A DNA stretch of 64,000 nucleotides from Eubacterium_B sp034180045. Its GTDB lineage: Bacteria > Bacillota > Clostridia > Peptostreptococcales > Anaerovoracaceae. Under the pieces are notes generated by a model that worked only from the letters and a program-made list of their open reading frames with translations, ran no database searches and was not told the DNA's origin. The stretch's first letter is position 1, and each line of letters begins with the position of its first letter. The position numbers and the translations under genes are program-made. The stretch is taken from the NCBI GenBank assembly GCA_034180045.1, contig JAXFOY010000010.1:1-64000 (forward strand), read 5' to 3'. Below, piece after piece: positions 16,778 to 25,246 of the stretch.

Positions 16778-17821
16778 ATGGCATTATTAGAAGTAAAAGA
16801 CTTACAGACCTCCTTCTTCACCGATGCGGGTGAGGTCAAGGCGGTAAATGGAGTATCATTCAATCTGGAACGCGGTAAGGTTCTGGGAATTGTAGGAGAG
16901 TCGGGTTCCGGCAAATCGGTGACGGTCTATTCTGTACTTCAGATTTTAGCATCGGCAGGGAAGATTGTCGGAGGTTCAATCAAGTTTGACGGACAGGAAC
17001 TTGTCGGCTCCGGCGAAAAAGTGATGAAGACCATTCGCGGAAATAAAATTTCTATTATTTTCCAAGATCCTATGACTTCGCTAAATCCTACATACACGGT
17101 AGGTAACCAGTTGATGGAAGCTATCATGCTCCATACTGATAGAGACAAAAAACAGGCTTATGACAGAGCTGTTGAAATGCTGAGACTCGTAAATGTAAAC
17201 GAGCCAGAAAAGCGCATGAAACAATATCCATATGAGTTCTCAGGAGGAATGCGTCAGCGCGTTATGATTGCTATGGCGCTCGCTTGCGAACCGGATATTC
17301 TGATAGCTGATGAGCCGACAACCGCTCTTGATGTTACTATACAGGCTCAGATTCTGGAACTTATGAAAGATTTGCAGAAGCAGCTCGGCATGGCTATTAT
17401 CATGATTACTCACGACTTGGGCGTTGTAGCGCAGATGTGCGATGAGGTAATAGTAATGTATGCCGGATCATATTGTGAGAGGGGTACGGCCGACGAAATT
17501 TTCTATAATCCTAAACATGAATATACAAAAGGCCTGCTGAGATCGATTCCTACAGGAGATAATCTAGGCAAGAAGCTAAAGCCGATTTCGGGTACGCCTA
17601 TCGATTTGCTAAATCTTCCTAAGGGATGTCCGTTTGCGCCTAGATGCGATAATGCGATGAAGATTTGCATAGACAAGGCGCCGGAGAGCATGGACATCAA
17701 TTCGGACCATAAGGCTTCATGTTGGATGAATGTCAAGGAAAAGATGGAGAGCGGTGAACTTTTGGCAGAGAAAAACGCTGAATGTGTTTGCGAAGAGAAA
17801 GGCGGTGAAGCTAATGAGTGA
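16778..17821 (+). CDS. oppD: Oligopeptide ABC transporter ATP-binding protein OppD
   Basis: Cytoplasmic ATPase of the peptide importer, 347 residues. Walker A GESGSGKS (about residue 40), Q-loop FQDPMTSLNPT, signature FSGGMRQR, Walker B ILIADEPT and the switch His (ITHDLG) are all present. The C-terminal oligopeptide-transporter extension carries the Cys pattern of this subfamily (LPKGCPFAPRC), which in relatives can bind an iron-sulfur cluster. It ends with an acidic, Cys-containing tail and overlaps oppF by 8 bp. Confidence 0.95.
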   Translation: MALLEVKDLQTSFFTDAGEVKAVNGVSFNLERGKVLGIVGESGSGKSVTVYSVLQILASAGKIVGGSIKFDGQELVGSGEKVMKTIRGNKISIIFQDPMTSLNPTYTVGNQLMEAIMLHTDRDKKQAYDRAVEMLRLVNVNEPEKRMKQYPYEFSGGMRQRVMIAMALACEPDILIADEPTTALDVTIQAQILELMKDLQKQLGMAIIMITHDLGVVAQMCDEVIVMYAGSYCERGTADEIFYNPKHEYTKGLLRSIPTGDNLGKKLKPISGTPIDLLNLPKGCPFAPRCDNAMKICIDKAPESMDINSDHKASCWMNVKEKMESGELLAEKNAECVCEEKGGEANE

Positions 17822-18806
17822 TATCATCAAAAATGAACAGCCGCTTATCCAAGTAAAGAACCTCAAACAATATTTTGATATAAATATGGGATGGTTCAAA
17901 AGTAAACCTCTCAAGGCAGTTGACGATGTAAGCTTCAATATAAACAAGGGAGAAACTCTTGGTCTTGTTGGAGAATCGGGATGTGGTAAGACTACTGTAG
18001 GCAGAACCATTTTACACCTGTATAAGCCTACTGCCGGAGAAATCATATACAACGGAAATCAAATAAAAACTAAGGCTGACATCAAAAAATTCAGAGAAAA
18101 AGCGACCATGGTGTTCCAGGATCCGTATTCATCTCTAAATCCGAGAATGACGGTGGCAGACATCATAGGGGAGCCTTTGGATGTACACCATCTGTATAGT
18201 AACAAAAAAGAAAGAGAAGAAAAAATCCTTGAGCTTATGGAGCATGTCGGACTTAACAGTGAACATGCGGCAAGATATGCACATGAGTTCTCAGGTGGAC
18301 AGAGACAGCGTATAGGCATCGCAAGGTCTCTTGCGGTCAACCCGGATTTTATAGTCTGTGACGAGCCGGTTTCAGCGCTTGATGTGTCGATTCAGGCGCA
18401 GGTTATAAATATGTTTGATGAACTTCAAGATAAACTTGGTCTGACATATTTATTCATAGCACACGATCTTCTCGTTGTAAGGCATATAAGTGACAGAATT
18501 GCAGTTATGTACATAGGCAAGATGGTGGAGCTTGCTGATGCGGAAACCATATATACCAAGCCGCTTCATCCGTATTCACAGTCATTACTATCTGCGGTTC
18601 CCGTTCCCGATCCTAAGATTGCCAGAGCAAATAAGCGAATTGTGTTAAATGGAGATATTCCAAGCCCGCTTAACGCTCCGTCGGGATGTCCGTTTAGAAC
18701 AAGGTGTCAATACGCTCAACCTATCTGTGCGGAGCAGGTTCCTGAATTTCAGGAGGTTGAAAAAGGACATTTTGTAGCATGTCACAGAGTTAAAGAAATT
18801 AACTAA
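17814..18806 (+). CDS. oppF: Oligopeptide ABC transporter ATP-binding protein OppF
   Basis: Second ATPase of the importer, 330 residues from the ATG at 17814. Walker A GESGCGKT, signature FSGGQRQR, Walker B FIVCDEPV and switch AHDLL are intact. Like OppD it ends with the oligopeptide-transporter C-terminal region (APSGCPFRTRCQYAQPIC). The insert GWFKSKPLKAVDDV between the first strands is characteristic of OppF. In-frame upstream codons within oppD are rejected because GGCGGTGAAG precedes 17814. Confidence 0.95.
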   Translation: MSDIIKNEQPLIQVKNLKQYFDINMGWFKSKPLKAVDDVSFNINKGETLGLVGESGCGKTTVGRTILHLYKPTAGEIIYNGNQIKTKADIKKFREKATMVFQDPYSSLNPRMTVADIIGEPLDVHHLYSNKKEREEKILELMEHVGLNSEHAARYAHEFSGGQRQRIGIARSLAVNPDFIVCDEPVSALDVSIQAQVINMFDELQDKLGLTYLFIAHDLLVVRHISDRIAVMYIGKMVELADAETIYTKPLHPYSQSLLSAVPVPDPKIARANKRIVLNGDIPSPLNAPSGCPFRTRCQYAQPICAEQVPEFQEVEKGHFVACHRVKEIN

Positions 18807-18883
18807 ATGTGACCTAATTTGTCGGCTTAGGACAAACAGTCCTTGCTATAAAAAGCATAATGCTAAAGAAAAGGAGAAAAATC

Positions 18884-20704
18884 ATGAAGAAAGAACACAT
18901 GAAAAAAGTACTTGTATCAGTTCTTTCTCTGGCACTAGTTTTTGGACTAGCTGCGTGCAAAGACAAATCTGCAGAGAAAAAACATGATGCCGACACAATC
19001 TCTGTCTGCATAGCATCAGAACCAGAGAGCATTGATCCGGCTAGAAACTCAACAGTTGACGGCGCAACAATGATCCTTCACATGTTTTCGGGTCTGGCTA
19101 AATGGGAGCAGGATAAAGACGGAAAACCGGTACTAAAGGCAGATCTTGCAGAAAAACTTGTTGACGGCGTTGAAAATCCTGACGGAACTTACACTTACAC
19201 ATATAAGCTTAGAGAAGGCGCTAAGTGGTCAGACGGTAAGCCTGTTAAAGCCGGAGACTTTGTATTTGCATGGAACCGCGCGGTTTCAAGATCACTTGCG
19301 GCAGACTACTCAAATATGTTCCAGATTATCAAGGGATATGATGATATTTGGCCTGAAGGAGATGCAGAGCCTGTAGAAGGAGCAAAGCTTGATGTAACAG
19401 CTGTTGATGATAGAACACTTCAGGTTGTTATAAAGAATAAAGTATCATATTGGAACGAGCTTCTCGCTTTCCCTACATACCTTCCTGTAAGAGAAGATAT
19501 TGTATCTGACGAAAAGTGGGCAACATCGCCTGATAAGTATGTAACAAACGGTGCATACAAACTAAAGGCTTGGAAGCATAACAGCGTAATCACTCTTGAA
19601 AAGAACGATGACTTCATTGACGCAAAAAATATAACAATGAAGACAATCAAGTTCTACCTGTCAGATGATACTAATAACCAGTTAACAAACTTTAAGAACG
19701 GCGATTGGCAGATGATTGATGCTATGCCGACAAATGAAATAGAGAACTTAAAGAAAGATTATAAGGATGAGTTCCACATTGCAGATCAGCTGGGAACATA
19801 TTATGTTGCTTGGAATGTAAACAGGAAGATTCTTCCTGAAACATCTACACTAACAGGTGCAGAAGCAGAGAAAGCTCAGCAGGAAATCCGTAAGGCTATT
19901 TCACTAATGTTTGATCGTCAGTATATCGTTGATGAAATCGGTAAGTCGGAGCAGGTTCCTGCTTCAACATTCGTTGCTAAGTCACTGACTGAACCTGATG
20001 GAAAGAGTTTTGCATCAAAGGCAGGAAAGAGCAAGGATTTCGAAGGTTACTACGATGTAGCTGCAACAAAGGATAACTACAAGAAAGCTATTGAAACTCT
20101 AAAGAAATATTATAAGTATGATGAAAAGTCAGGTAAGTTCACAGATGTACCTACACTAACATATTTGTACAACACAGATGATGCTCACAAGGCTATCGGT
20201 GAGTACCTACAGCAGGTTCTGGGAAATGTCGGAATCACACTTAACCTGGAAAACCAGGAATGGGCTACATTCCTTGCTACCCGTAAAGCAGGTGACTTTA
20301 CACTTTCACGTAACGGATGGATAGCTGACTACAATGACCCTAACACCTTCCTTGAAATGTGGCAGACAAACTCAGGAAACAACGATATTCAGTACGGTAA
20401 GGGTGAACATGAAAACCTTGCAATGTACAATCTTGACCTAACAAAGCTGGGTATTGATGTAAAGGTTGAAAATGGTACATGGGCTCAGACATTCGATGTT
20501 CTGATCGGTAAAATTAAGACAACTGTTGATGATAAGAAGCGTTACGAAATGATGCATATGGCAGAAGATATGTTAATGGATACAGGTTGTATCATGCCTC
20601 TATACCACTACACAGATCCTTACATGCTTGCAAAGGACGTAAAGGGATTCTATAAGAACCCACTAGGATTCACATACTTCATGCACTGCACATACGAAGA
20701 GTAA
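18884..20704 (+). CDS. oppA: Oligopeptide-binding lipoprotein OppA
   Basis: Extracellular substrate-binding lipoprotein (SBP family 5) delivering peptides to OppBCDF. From the ATG at 18884 (AAGGAG upstream) a short basic N-terminus leads into a hydrophobic stretch and lipobox LAAC with the lipidated Cys at residue 25. The conserved SBP5 region near residue 85 (EGAKWSDGKPVKAGDFVFAW) and the C-terminal DPYMLAKDVKGFYKNP are visible. Its 606 residues are longer than the usual 540. Codon choice (CTA, ACA, TCA, AGA rich) resembles the kam and PFOR genes and suggests high expression. Confidence 0.95.
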   Translation: MKKEHMKKVLVSVLSLALVFGLAACKDKSAEKKHDADTISVCIASEPESIDPARNSTVDGATMILHMFSGLAKWEQDKDGKPVLKADLAEKLVDGVENPDGTYTYTYKLREGAKWSDGKPVKAGDFVFAWNRAVSRSLAADYSNMFQIIKGYDDIWPEGDAEPVEGAKLDVTAVDDRTLQVVIKNKVSYWNELLAFPTYLPVREDIVSDEKWATSPDKYVTNGAYKLKAWKHNSVITLEKNDDFIDAKNITMKTIKFYLSDDTNNQLTNFKNGDWQMIDAMPTNEIENLKKDYKDEFHIADQLGTYYVAWNVNRKILPETSTLTGAEAEKAQQEIRKAISLMFDRQYIVDEIGKSEQVPASTFVAKSLTEPDGKSFASKAGKSKDFEGYYDVAATKDNYKKAIETLKKYYKYDEKSGKFTDVPTLTYLYNTDDAHKAIGEYLQQVLGNVGITLNLENQEWATFLATRKAGDFTLSRNGWIADYNDPNTFLEMWQTNSGNNDIQYGKGEHENLAMYNLDLTKLGIDVKVENGTWAQTFDVLIGKIKTTVDDKKRYEMMHMAEDMLMDTGCIMPLYHYTDPYMLAKDVKGFYKNPLGFTYFMHCTYEE

Positions 20705-20733
20705 ATCGTAAACAGTTCTATTTGAATACATTT

Positions 20734-20760
20734 AGAGTCGGAGAAATCCGACTCTTTTTT
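20734..20760 (+). terminator. Intrinsic terminator of the opp operon
   Basis: AGAGTCGG (20734-20741), loop, CCGACTCT (20748-20755), then a T-run to 20760. Eight perfect base pairs. Confidence 0.9.
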
Positions 20761-20846
20761 GTAAATATAAACTTAGCTTGCGGTCAAAGACAGGATTACG
20801 GAAATAGCAGCGGGTGAACAGAATAAGGGTTAAACTTATATAGTTA

Positions 20847-20875
20847 TTGACAGTCAATTGCTCATTTGTTATGAT
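20847..20875 (+). promoter_or_regulatory. Promoter of the thiSFGHE operon
   Basis: Consensus -35 TTGACA (20847-20852), 17-bp spacer, -10 TATGAT (20870-20875). The predicted start near 20882 places the whole riboswitch-like hairpin at the 5' end of the transcript. Confidence 0.8.
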
Positions 20876-20881
20876 TTATAT

Positions 20882-20948
20882 AGAGTGTGAGAAGTCACAC
20901 GAAGGGGTGCACCACCGTGGGTGTATTGCTTCGTGTGGCTTTTTTATT
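20882..20948 (+). ncRNA. Candidate HMP-PP (thiS-motif) riboswitch, terminator-embedded
   Basis: The leader of the thiamin-thiazole operon is one compact intrinsic-terminator hairpin. Its outer stem is TCACACGAAG (20895-20904) with CTTCGTGTGG (20929-20938; one G-U pair), followed by CTTTTTT. The stem encloses a G-rich purine/pyrimidine apical region (GGGTGCACCACCGTGGGTGT, 20905-20924), far more than a plain loop. The 5' strand of the stem can alternatively pair with GTGTGA (20885-20890) to form a 6-bp hairpin with loop GAAG, a ready antiterminator. This matches what is known of the thiS motif, reported by the Breaker laboratory as a riboswitch for the thiamin precursor HMP pyrophosphate whose aptamer lies inside a terminator. 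The identification rests on architecture and gene context, not an alignment. No TPP-riboswitch core is present. Confidence 0.75.
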
Positions 20949-20991
20949 ATGGACTTTTAATTTTATTGTTTGCCTAAAAGGAGATTGATTT

Positions 20992-21186
20992 ATGAGGGTT
21001 AACGGAGAAATTTTCGAATTCGGCGATAAAATGACGGTGAGCGACTTGTTAAAAAAAATGGCTTATGAGGAGTCTCAGGTTGCAGTAGAACTTAATTTTG
21101 AAATTCTTCAGAGAGCGGAGTTTTCCAATAGGATACTTAAAGAAGATGATTCACTTGAGGTTGTAAGATTTGTAGGGGGTGGCTGA
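20992..21186 (+). CDS. thiS: Sulfur carrier protein ThiS
   Basis: Small ubiquitin-like sulfur carrier for thiazole synthesis. ThiF adenylates its C-terminal glycine, which becomes a thiocarboxylate donating sulfur to ThiG. At 64 residues it is the usual size. It starts MRVNGEIFEF and ends FVGGG, giving the required terminal Gly-Gly (one extra Gly). AAGGAG upstream. The stop codon overlaps the thiF start (TGATG), so translation is coupled. Confidence 0.93.
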   Translation: MRVNGEIFEFGDKMTVSDLLKKMAYEESQVAVELNFEILQRAEFSNRILKEDDSLEVVRFVGGG

Positions 21187-21908
21187 TGACTGAGATTATA
21201 GAACGTGAAAAAGGCAATACGGCATATGGCTCTGATAACGAGGCGCTTTGTGACAACCGCGGCAGCGGCTGCTGCGAGCCGCCTTTGCCGTCAGAGGCGG
21301 AGTTTGACGCGGCAAAGGACGAGCGTTTTTCAGCGGAAATCCATGCCAGGCTGAAAAACGCCGGTGCCGCCGTCGCAGGGCTCGGCGGGCTCGGCTCGCA
21401 TATAGCCGTGATGCTGGCGCGAAGCGGAATAGGGCAGCTGCACCTGGTTGATTTTGATAGAGTTGAACTGAGTAATTTGAACAGACAAGTTTATTTAGTC
21501 GAGCACATCGGCAGATATAAAACCGAAGCGCTTTGCGAAATATTGCAGAAGATAAATCCATATATGAATATCAGCTACGAAACGCTGAGAATAGATAGGG
21601 AAAATGCAGCAGATACTTTTTCAAAGTATAAATATGTTTGCGAAGCATTTGATAAACCTGAGGCGAAAGCGATGCTTGTAAGTGAAATTCTGGCTCGCAA
21701 TAAGGATACGATAATCGTTTCCGGCTCGGGGATGGCAGGCTATGGTGAAGCAAATGAAATCAAAACCAGGCGCGTGATGTCAAGACTTTATGTCTGCGGT
21801 GACGGAATAAGCGATGCGAATGCCGGCATAGGCTTGATGGCGCCAAGGGTTATGATATGTGCAGGGCATCAGGCCAATATGGTAATTAGATTGATACTGG
21901 GTGAATGA
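21186..21908 (+). CDS. thiF: ThiS adenylyltransferase ThiF
   Basis: E1-like enzyme that adenylates ThiS. The 240-residue protein has the nucleotide-binding motif VAGLGGLGSHIAVML (about residue 64), LVDFDRVELSNLNRQ and the C-terminal family segment of the short Firmicutes ThiF. It carries an unusual N-terminal extension of about 55 residues rich in Ala, Glu and Cys (GSGCCEPPLPSEAEF). The DNA encoding it (about 21240-21440) is markedly more GC-rich than the rest of the operon. No CxxC zinc pairs are evident, as in this short subfamily. The start overlaps thiS; whether translation really begins at 21186 or at a later codon is uncertain. Confidence 0.88.
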   Translation: MTEIIEREKGNTAYGSDNEALCDNRGSGCCEPPLPSEAEFDAAKDERFSAEIHARLKNAGAAVAGLGGLGSHIAVMLARSGIGQLHLVDFDRVELSNLNRQVYLVEHIGRYKTEALCEILQKINPYMNISYETLRIDRENAADTFSKYKYVCEAFDKPEAKAMLVSEILARNKDTIIVSGSGMAGYGEANEIKTRRVMSRLYVCGDGISDANAGIGLMAPRVMICAGHQANMVIRLILGE

Positions 21909-21960
21909 GACTGCAGCAAAACACGGCATTCATGTCGGTATACCGCAAATTATATATGAT

Positions 21961-21997
21961 AGGAAGGAGTGCGTGATTTTCGGTCACGCGTTACAAG
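21961..21997 (+). promoter_or_regulatory. Displaced thiG ribosome binding site with spacer hairpin
   Basis: AGGAAGGAG (21961-21969) lies 28 nt before the thiG ATG, too far for normal use. The intervening sequence contains GCGTGA (21971-21976) and TCACGC (21984-21989), a perfect 6-bp hairpin. Folding it leaves about eight to nine unpaired bases between the Shine-Dalgarno and ATG. An in-frame TGA at 21974 rules out an earlier start between them. Confidence 0.6.
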
Positions 21998-22765
21998 ATG
22001 AAAAAAGATAAACTTATTATCGGTGGACACGAATTCGAATCGAGATTCATTTTGGGGTCTGGTAAATATGATGTGGAATTGATAAAGGCGGCTGTTGAAA
22101 ACGCAAAAGTGGAAATAATAACATTGGCATTGAGGAGAGCAAATTCTACAAGTGAAAACATACTCGAATACATTCCCGAGAATGTAACTTTGCTGCCTAA
22201 TACATCAGGTGCGAGGACTGCGGATGAAGCGGTGAGGATTGCCAGGCTTGCAAGAGAGCTGGGATGCGGTGACTTTGTTAAGATTGAAGTTATACGAGAC
22301 AGCAAGTACCTGCTGCCGGACAATTACGAGACGATAAAGGCAACAGAAATATTAGCCGATGAGGGATTTATAGTAATGCCGTATATGTATCCGGATTTGA
22401 ATGTAGCAAGAGATTTGGCAAGAGCCGGTGCCGCGGCGATAATGCCGCTTGCTTCGCCTATAGGCTCAAATCGCGGTTTAGCTACGAAAGAATTTATAAA
22501 AATTCTTATAGAGGAAATGGATTTGCCTATAATAGTTGATGCGGGAATAGGCAGCCCGTCGCAGGCTTGTGAGGCTATGGAGCTTGGAGCGGCGGCAATA
22601 ATGGCAAACACAGCTATAGCTACTGCCGGAAATATTCCTGAAATGGCATCTGCTTTTGCAAAGGGAGTAGAGGCAGGCAGAAGTGCATATCTTGCGGGAC
22701 TTGGTAGAGTTTTGGAAAAAGGTGGAGATGCCTCATCGCCGCTTACAGGTTTTTTGGCTGATTGA
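21998..22765 (+). CDS. thiG: Thiazole synthase ThiG
   Basis: TIM-barrel enzyme that assembles thiazole phosphate from deoxyxylulose-5-phosphate, dehydroglycine and ThiS thiocarboxylate. The 255 residues carry FESRFILGSGKY at the N-terminus, the catalytic-Lys region FVKIEVIRD (Schiff base Lys about residue 95), and phosphate-binding AAAIMPLASPIGS and VDAGIGSPSQA. It works with ThiH, encoded immediately downstream, which makes dehydroglycine from tyrosine. The start choice is discussed with the structured spacer. Confidence 0.96.
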   Translation: MKKDKLIIGGHEFESRFILGSGKYDVELIKAAVENAKVEIITLALRRANSTSENILEYIPENVTLLPNTSGARTADEAVRIARLARELGCGDFVKIEVIRDSKYLLPDNYETIKATEILADEGFIVMPYMYPDLNVARDLARAGAAAIMPLASPIGSNRGLATKEFIKILIEEMDLPIIVDAGIGSPSQACEAMELGAAAIMANTAIATAGNIPEMASAFAKGVEAGRSAYLAGLGRVLEKGGDASSPLTGFLAD

Positions 22766-22780
22766 TGAGGAGTGTGCTTG

Positions 22781-23965
22781 ATGAGTTTTAATAAAAATAT
22801 AAATTTGTGTACAGAAAACAGAACGAATCATATGGAATATATGGCGGATATGGAGCAAATTCCGCACGAAATTCTAGATAAGGTTATATCGGAAATAAAC
22901 TCCTATGATGCAGACGGATATACGGCTGAGGATGTAAAAAGAGCTATAAATGCAAATAGCTGCTCATTACAGGATTTTAAGGCACTTTTATCAAAGGCGG
23001 CTGAGCCGTTTTTGGAGGAAATCGCAATAAAGGCAAAGAGTGAAACCCGTAAGCATTTCGGTAATTCCGTCTACCTTTTCACACCTTTATACATTTCTAA
23101 TTACTGCGAAAACTACTGCATATATTGCGGCTTTAACTGCCATAATAAGATAAAGAGGGCAAAATTAAACGAAGCGGAAATTCGCAGAGAAATGCAGGCT
23201 ATAGCAGAAACAGGCTTAGAAGAAATTTTGATTTTGACAGGGGAAAGCCGTAAGGCATCGGACGTAAAATACATAGGTGAGGCATGCAGAATTGCCAAGG
23301 AATACTTTAAGAACATAGGACTTGAAGTTTATCCCATGAACAGTGAAGAATATCGTTATCTGCATAAATGCGGAGCGGACTATGTTACAGTGTTTCAGGA
23401 GACATATAACTCGGGCAAATATGAAAGACTTCATTTAGCAGGGCATAAGAGAATTTTTCCATACAGGTTTAATGCGCAGGAGAGGGCTCTGATGGGTGGA
23501 ATGAGAGGGGTAGGATTTGCAGCACTTCTTGGACTTGACGACTTTAGAAAAGATGCACTTGCTACAGGGATGCACGCATATCTATTACAGAAAAAATACC
23601 CTTGGGCGGAGATTTCAATTTCATGCCCAAGACTAAGACCTATTAAGAATAATTCTGCCATAAACCCGAAAGATGTGCATGAAAAACAGCTTCTTCAGAT
23701 AATGTGTGCATATAGAATTTTTATGCCGTTTGCAGGCATGACTATTTCTACAAGGGAGCGTGCCGACTTTAGGGACAATGTTGTAGGTCTTGCCGCAACA
23801 AAAATATCAGCCGGAGTAAGTACAGGAATAGGAAGTCACGGGGAAGGCGACAGCAAGGGCGATGCGCAGTTTGAGATTGCCGATACCAGAGATGTTTGTG
23901 AAATTCACAAATGCCTAAAAGAGCGCGGGTTGCAGCCGGTGATGAATGATTACGTATATGTTTAG
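22781..23965 (+). CDS. thiH: Tyrosine lyase ThiH (radical SAM)
   Basis: Oxygen-sensitive radical SAM enzyme cleaving tyrosine to dehydroglycine and p-cresol for ThiG. The 394 residues include the cluster motif CENYCIYCG (about residue 106), GEES-type GESRKASDV, and a C-terminal conserved ISAGVSTGIGSHGEGD region. Use of ThiH rather than the oxygen-dependent glycine oxidase ThiO fits an anaerobe. GATGAGGAG sits eight bases before the ATG at 22781; an in-frame GTG at 22772 lies inside that site. It overlaps thiE by 20 bp. Confidence 0.96.
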   Translation: MSFNKNINLCTENRTNHMEYMADMEQIPHEILDKVISEINSYDADGYTAEDVKRAINANSCSLQDFKALLSKAAEPFLEEIAIKAKSETRKHFGNSVYLFTPLYISNYCENYCIYCGFNCHNKIKRAKLNEAEIRREMQAIAETGLEEILILTGESRKASDVKYIGEACRIAKEYFKNIGLEVYPMNSEEYRYLHKCGADYVTVFQETYNSGKYERLHLAGHKRIFPYRFNAQERALMGGMRGVGFAALLGLDDFRKDALATGMHAYLLQKKYPWAEISISCPRLRPIKNNSAINPKDVHEKQLLQIMCAYRIFMPFAGMTISTRERADFRDNVVGLAATKISAGVSTGIGSHGEGDSKGDAQFEIADTRDVCEIHKCLKERGLQPVMNDYVYV

Positions 23966-24506
23966 AAGAATAGTAATAACAAACAGATATCTGTGTAAGT
24001 TAAGTTTGGGAGAACAAATTAAAAAGATTTGCCGTGAAAAAACGGCAGATACCGTAATTTTGCGTGAAAAAGATTTGTCAGATACTGAATATTTAGAACT
24101 CGCAAGAGAAATTAAGGGGATTTGCGACATAAATAATATTGAGTTTATTTGCAACAGCAATTTTGATGCTTCGGTTAAACTGGGTGTGGGATTGCAACTT
24201 TCATATCAAAACTTTGCCGGGCTTGTTCCTGATGTTAACCACGACATTTTAGTATCGGTGCATAGTCTTGCAGAAGCGATGAATGCGGAGAAACTAGGTG
24301 CAAACGGCATTATAGCCGGACATATATTTGAAACGGACTGCAAGAAAGGTCTTGCACCGCGAGGAATTGATTTTTTGAAAGAGATTTGTGATTCCGTAAA
24401 TATTCCGGTATTTGCGATAGGCGGTATAAATGAGAGTAATTTGCCTGATATAAAGAGAGCAGGCGCATCAGGCGCCTGCTTAATGTCATGGTACATGCAT
24501 TATTAA
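23946..24506 (+). CDS. thiE: Thiamine phosphate synthase ThiE
   Basis: Joins HMP pyrophosphate to thiazole phosphate to give thiamine phosphate. At 186 residues it is slightly shorter than usual, as in TenI/ThiE-type proteins. Visible: TVILREKDL (equivalent to the conserved R-K pyrophosphate contact region), VSVHSLAEAMNAEKLGANGIIAGHIFET and a C-terminal FAIGGINESNLPDIKRAGASGA. Translation may start at the ATG at 23946 or at 23958. Because HMP-PP is its substrate, an HMP-PP sensor upstream of the operon makes metabolic sense. TenI (thiazole isomerase) remains possible, but the active-site region favours ThiE. Confidence 0.85.
   Translation: MITYMFRRIVITNRYLCKLSLGEQIKKICREKTADTVILREKDLSDTEYLELAREIKGICDINNIEFICNSNFDASVKLGVGLQLSYQNFAGLVPDVNHDILVSVHSLAEAMNAEKLGANGIIAGHIFETDCKKGLAPRGIDFLKEICDSVNIPVFAIGGINESNLPDIKRAGASGACLMSWYMHY
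24458..24480 (+). other. Perfect GC-rich hairpin inside the 3' end of thiE
   Basis: AGCAGGCGC (24458-24466), loop ATCAG, GCGCCTGCT (24472-24480). Nine uninterrupted pairs lie within the codons for AGASGAC, with no T-run. It may protect the 3' end of the operon mRNA or cause pausing. Confidence 0.5.
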
Positions 24507-24565
24507 ACTGCAAGTTGTCTCTTTATTTCCAAGCCAAGTTTGCGGTAAAAGCGATGACTTGACTT

Positions 24566-25246
24566 TTAGTTTCCTGTAGCGATAAACGGATTAATCGCAG
24601 CAGCAACGCTGTTAATAGGCATCGTCTGAAGTAAGATTTTTCCGGGTCCGGTAACGACCGTATTGAATAATCCTTCGCCGCCAAGCAGTGCATTTTTGAT
24701 GCCGCCTACTCCTTGAATGTCTATGGTGCAAGTTGCATCCATTACGGCGATGTAACCTGTGTCTACAATGATTTTCTGACCCGGAGCAAGTGTGTATTCG
24801 ACAGTGGCTCCGTCAATTTCAACAAAGGCTGTGCCGTGGCCCGAGAGCCTTTGCATTATGAAGCCTTCACCGCCAAACAGACCTGAACCGAACTTCTTTT
24901 GAAAAAATACGGAAAGCTCAACGCTTGCTTCGCTGGCAAGAAATCCGCTTTTCTGTACGATGATTTCTTTGCCGGGTTCTATGTAAAATGGCTTGATTGT
25001 TCCCGGAAACGAAGACGCAAAAGCTATTTGTCCGGGGCCTCCTTGAGCTGTATACTTATTTTGGAACATACTTTCGCCGCTGAACATTCTGCCCATCATC
25101 TTGCCGAAACCACCTGTCCCTTGTGTTTCCATTTTCATATTAGGGCTCATCCAGCTCATTGCACCTTTTTCGGTGATTAGACTCTCTCCGGCGCTCACGT
25201 CACATATAACTACAGGCAAAGGTTCGCCGACTATCTTATATTGCAT
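24566..25246 (-). CDS. AIM24/TIGR00266 family protein
   Basis: About 226 residues, a beta-rich trimer-forming fold of the TIGR00266/AIM24 family. Glycine-rich repeating strands are visible: GGFGKMMGRMF, GGPGQIAFASSFPG, GGEGFIMQRLSGHG, GGEGLFNTVVTGPG. Family members have no settled biochemical role; some accompany stress or tellurite-resistance genes. An ATG at 25258 also exists, but GGAGG six bases before the ATG at 25246 supports the latter. It is a single-gene unit convergent with the thi operon. Confidence 0.85.
   Translation of the reverse strand: MQYKIVGEPLPVVICDVSAGESLITEKGAMSWMSPNMKMETQGTGGFGKMMGRMFSGESMFQNKYTAQGGPGQIAFASSFPGTIKPFYIEPGKEIIVQKSGFLASEASVELSVFFQKKFGSGLFGGEGFIMQRLSGHGTAFVEIDGATVEYTLAPGQKIIVDTGYIAVMDATCTIDIQGVGGIKNALLGGEGLFNTVVTGPGKILLQTMPINSVAAAINPFIATGN

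Noticed and set aside
20760..20990. TPP riboswitch upstream of thiS
   Set aside because: The conserved CTGAGA and the downstream ACC(T)GATCTGG-type elements are absent; the compact terminator-embedded RNA fits the HMP-PP class better.
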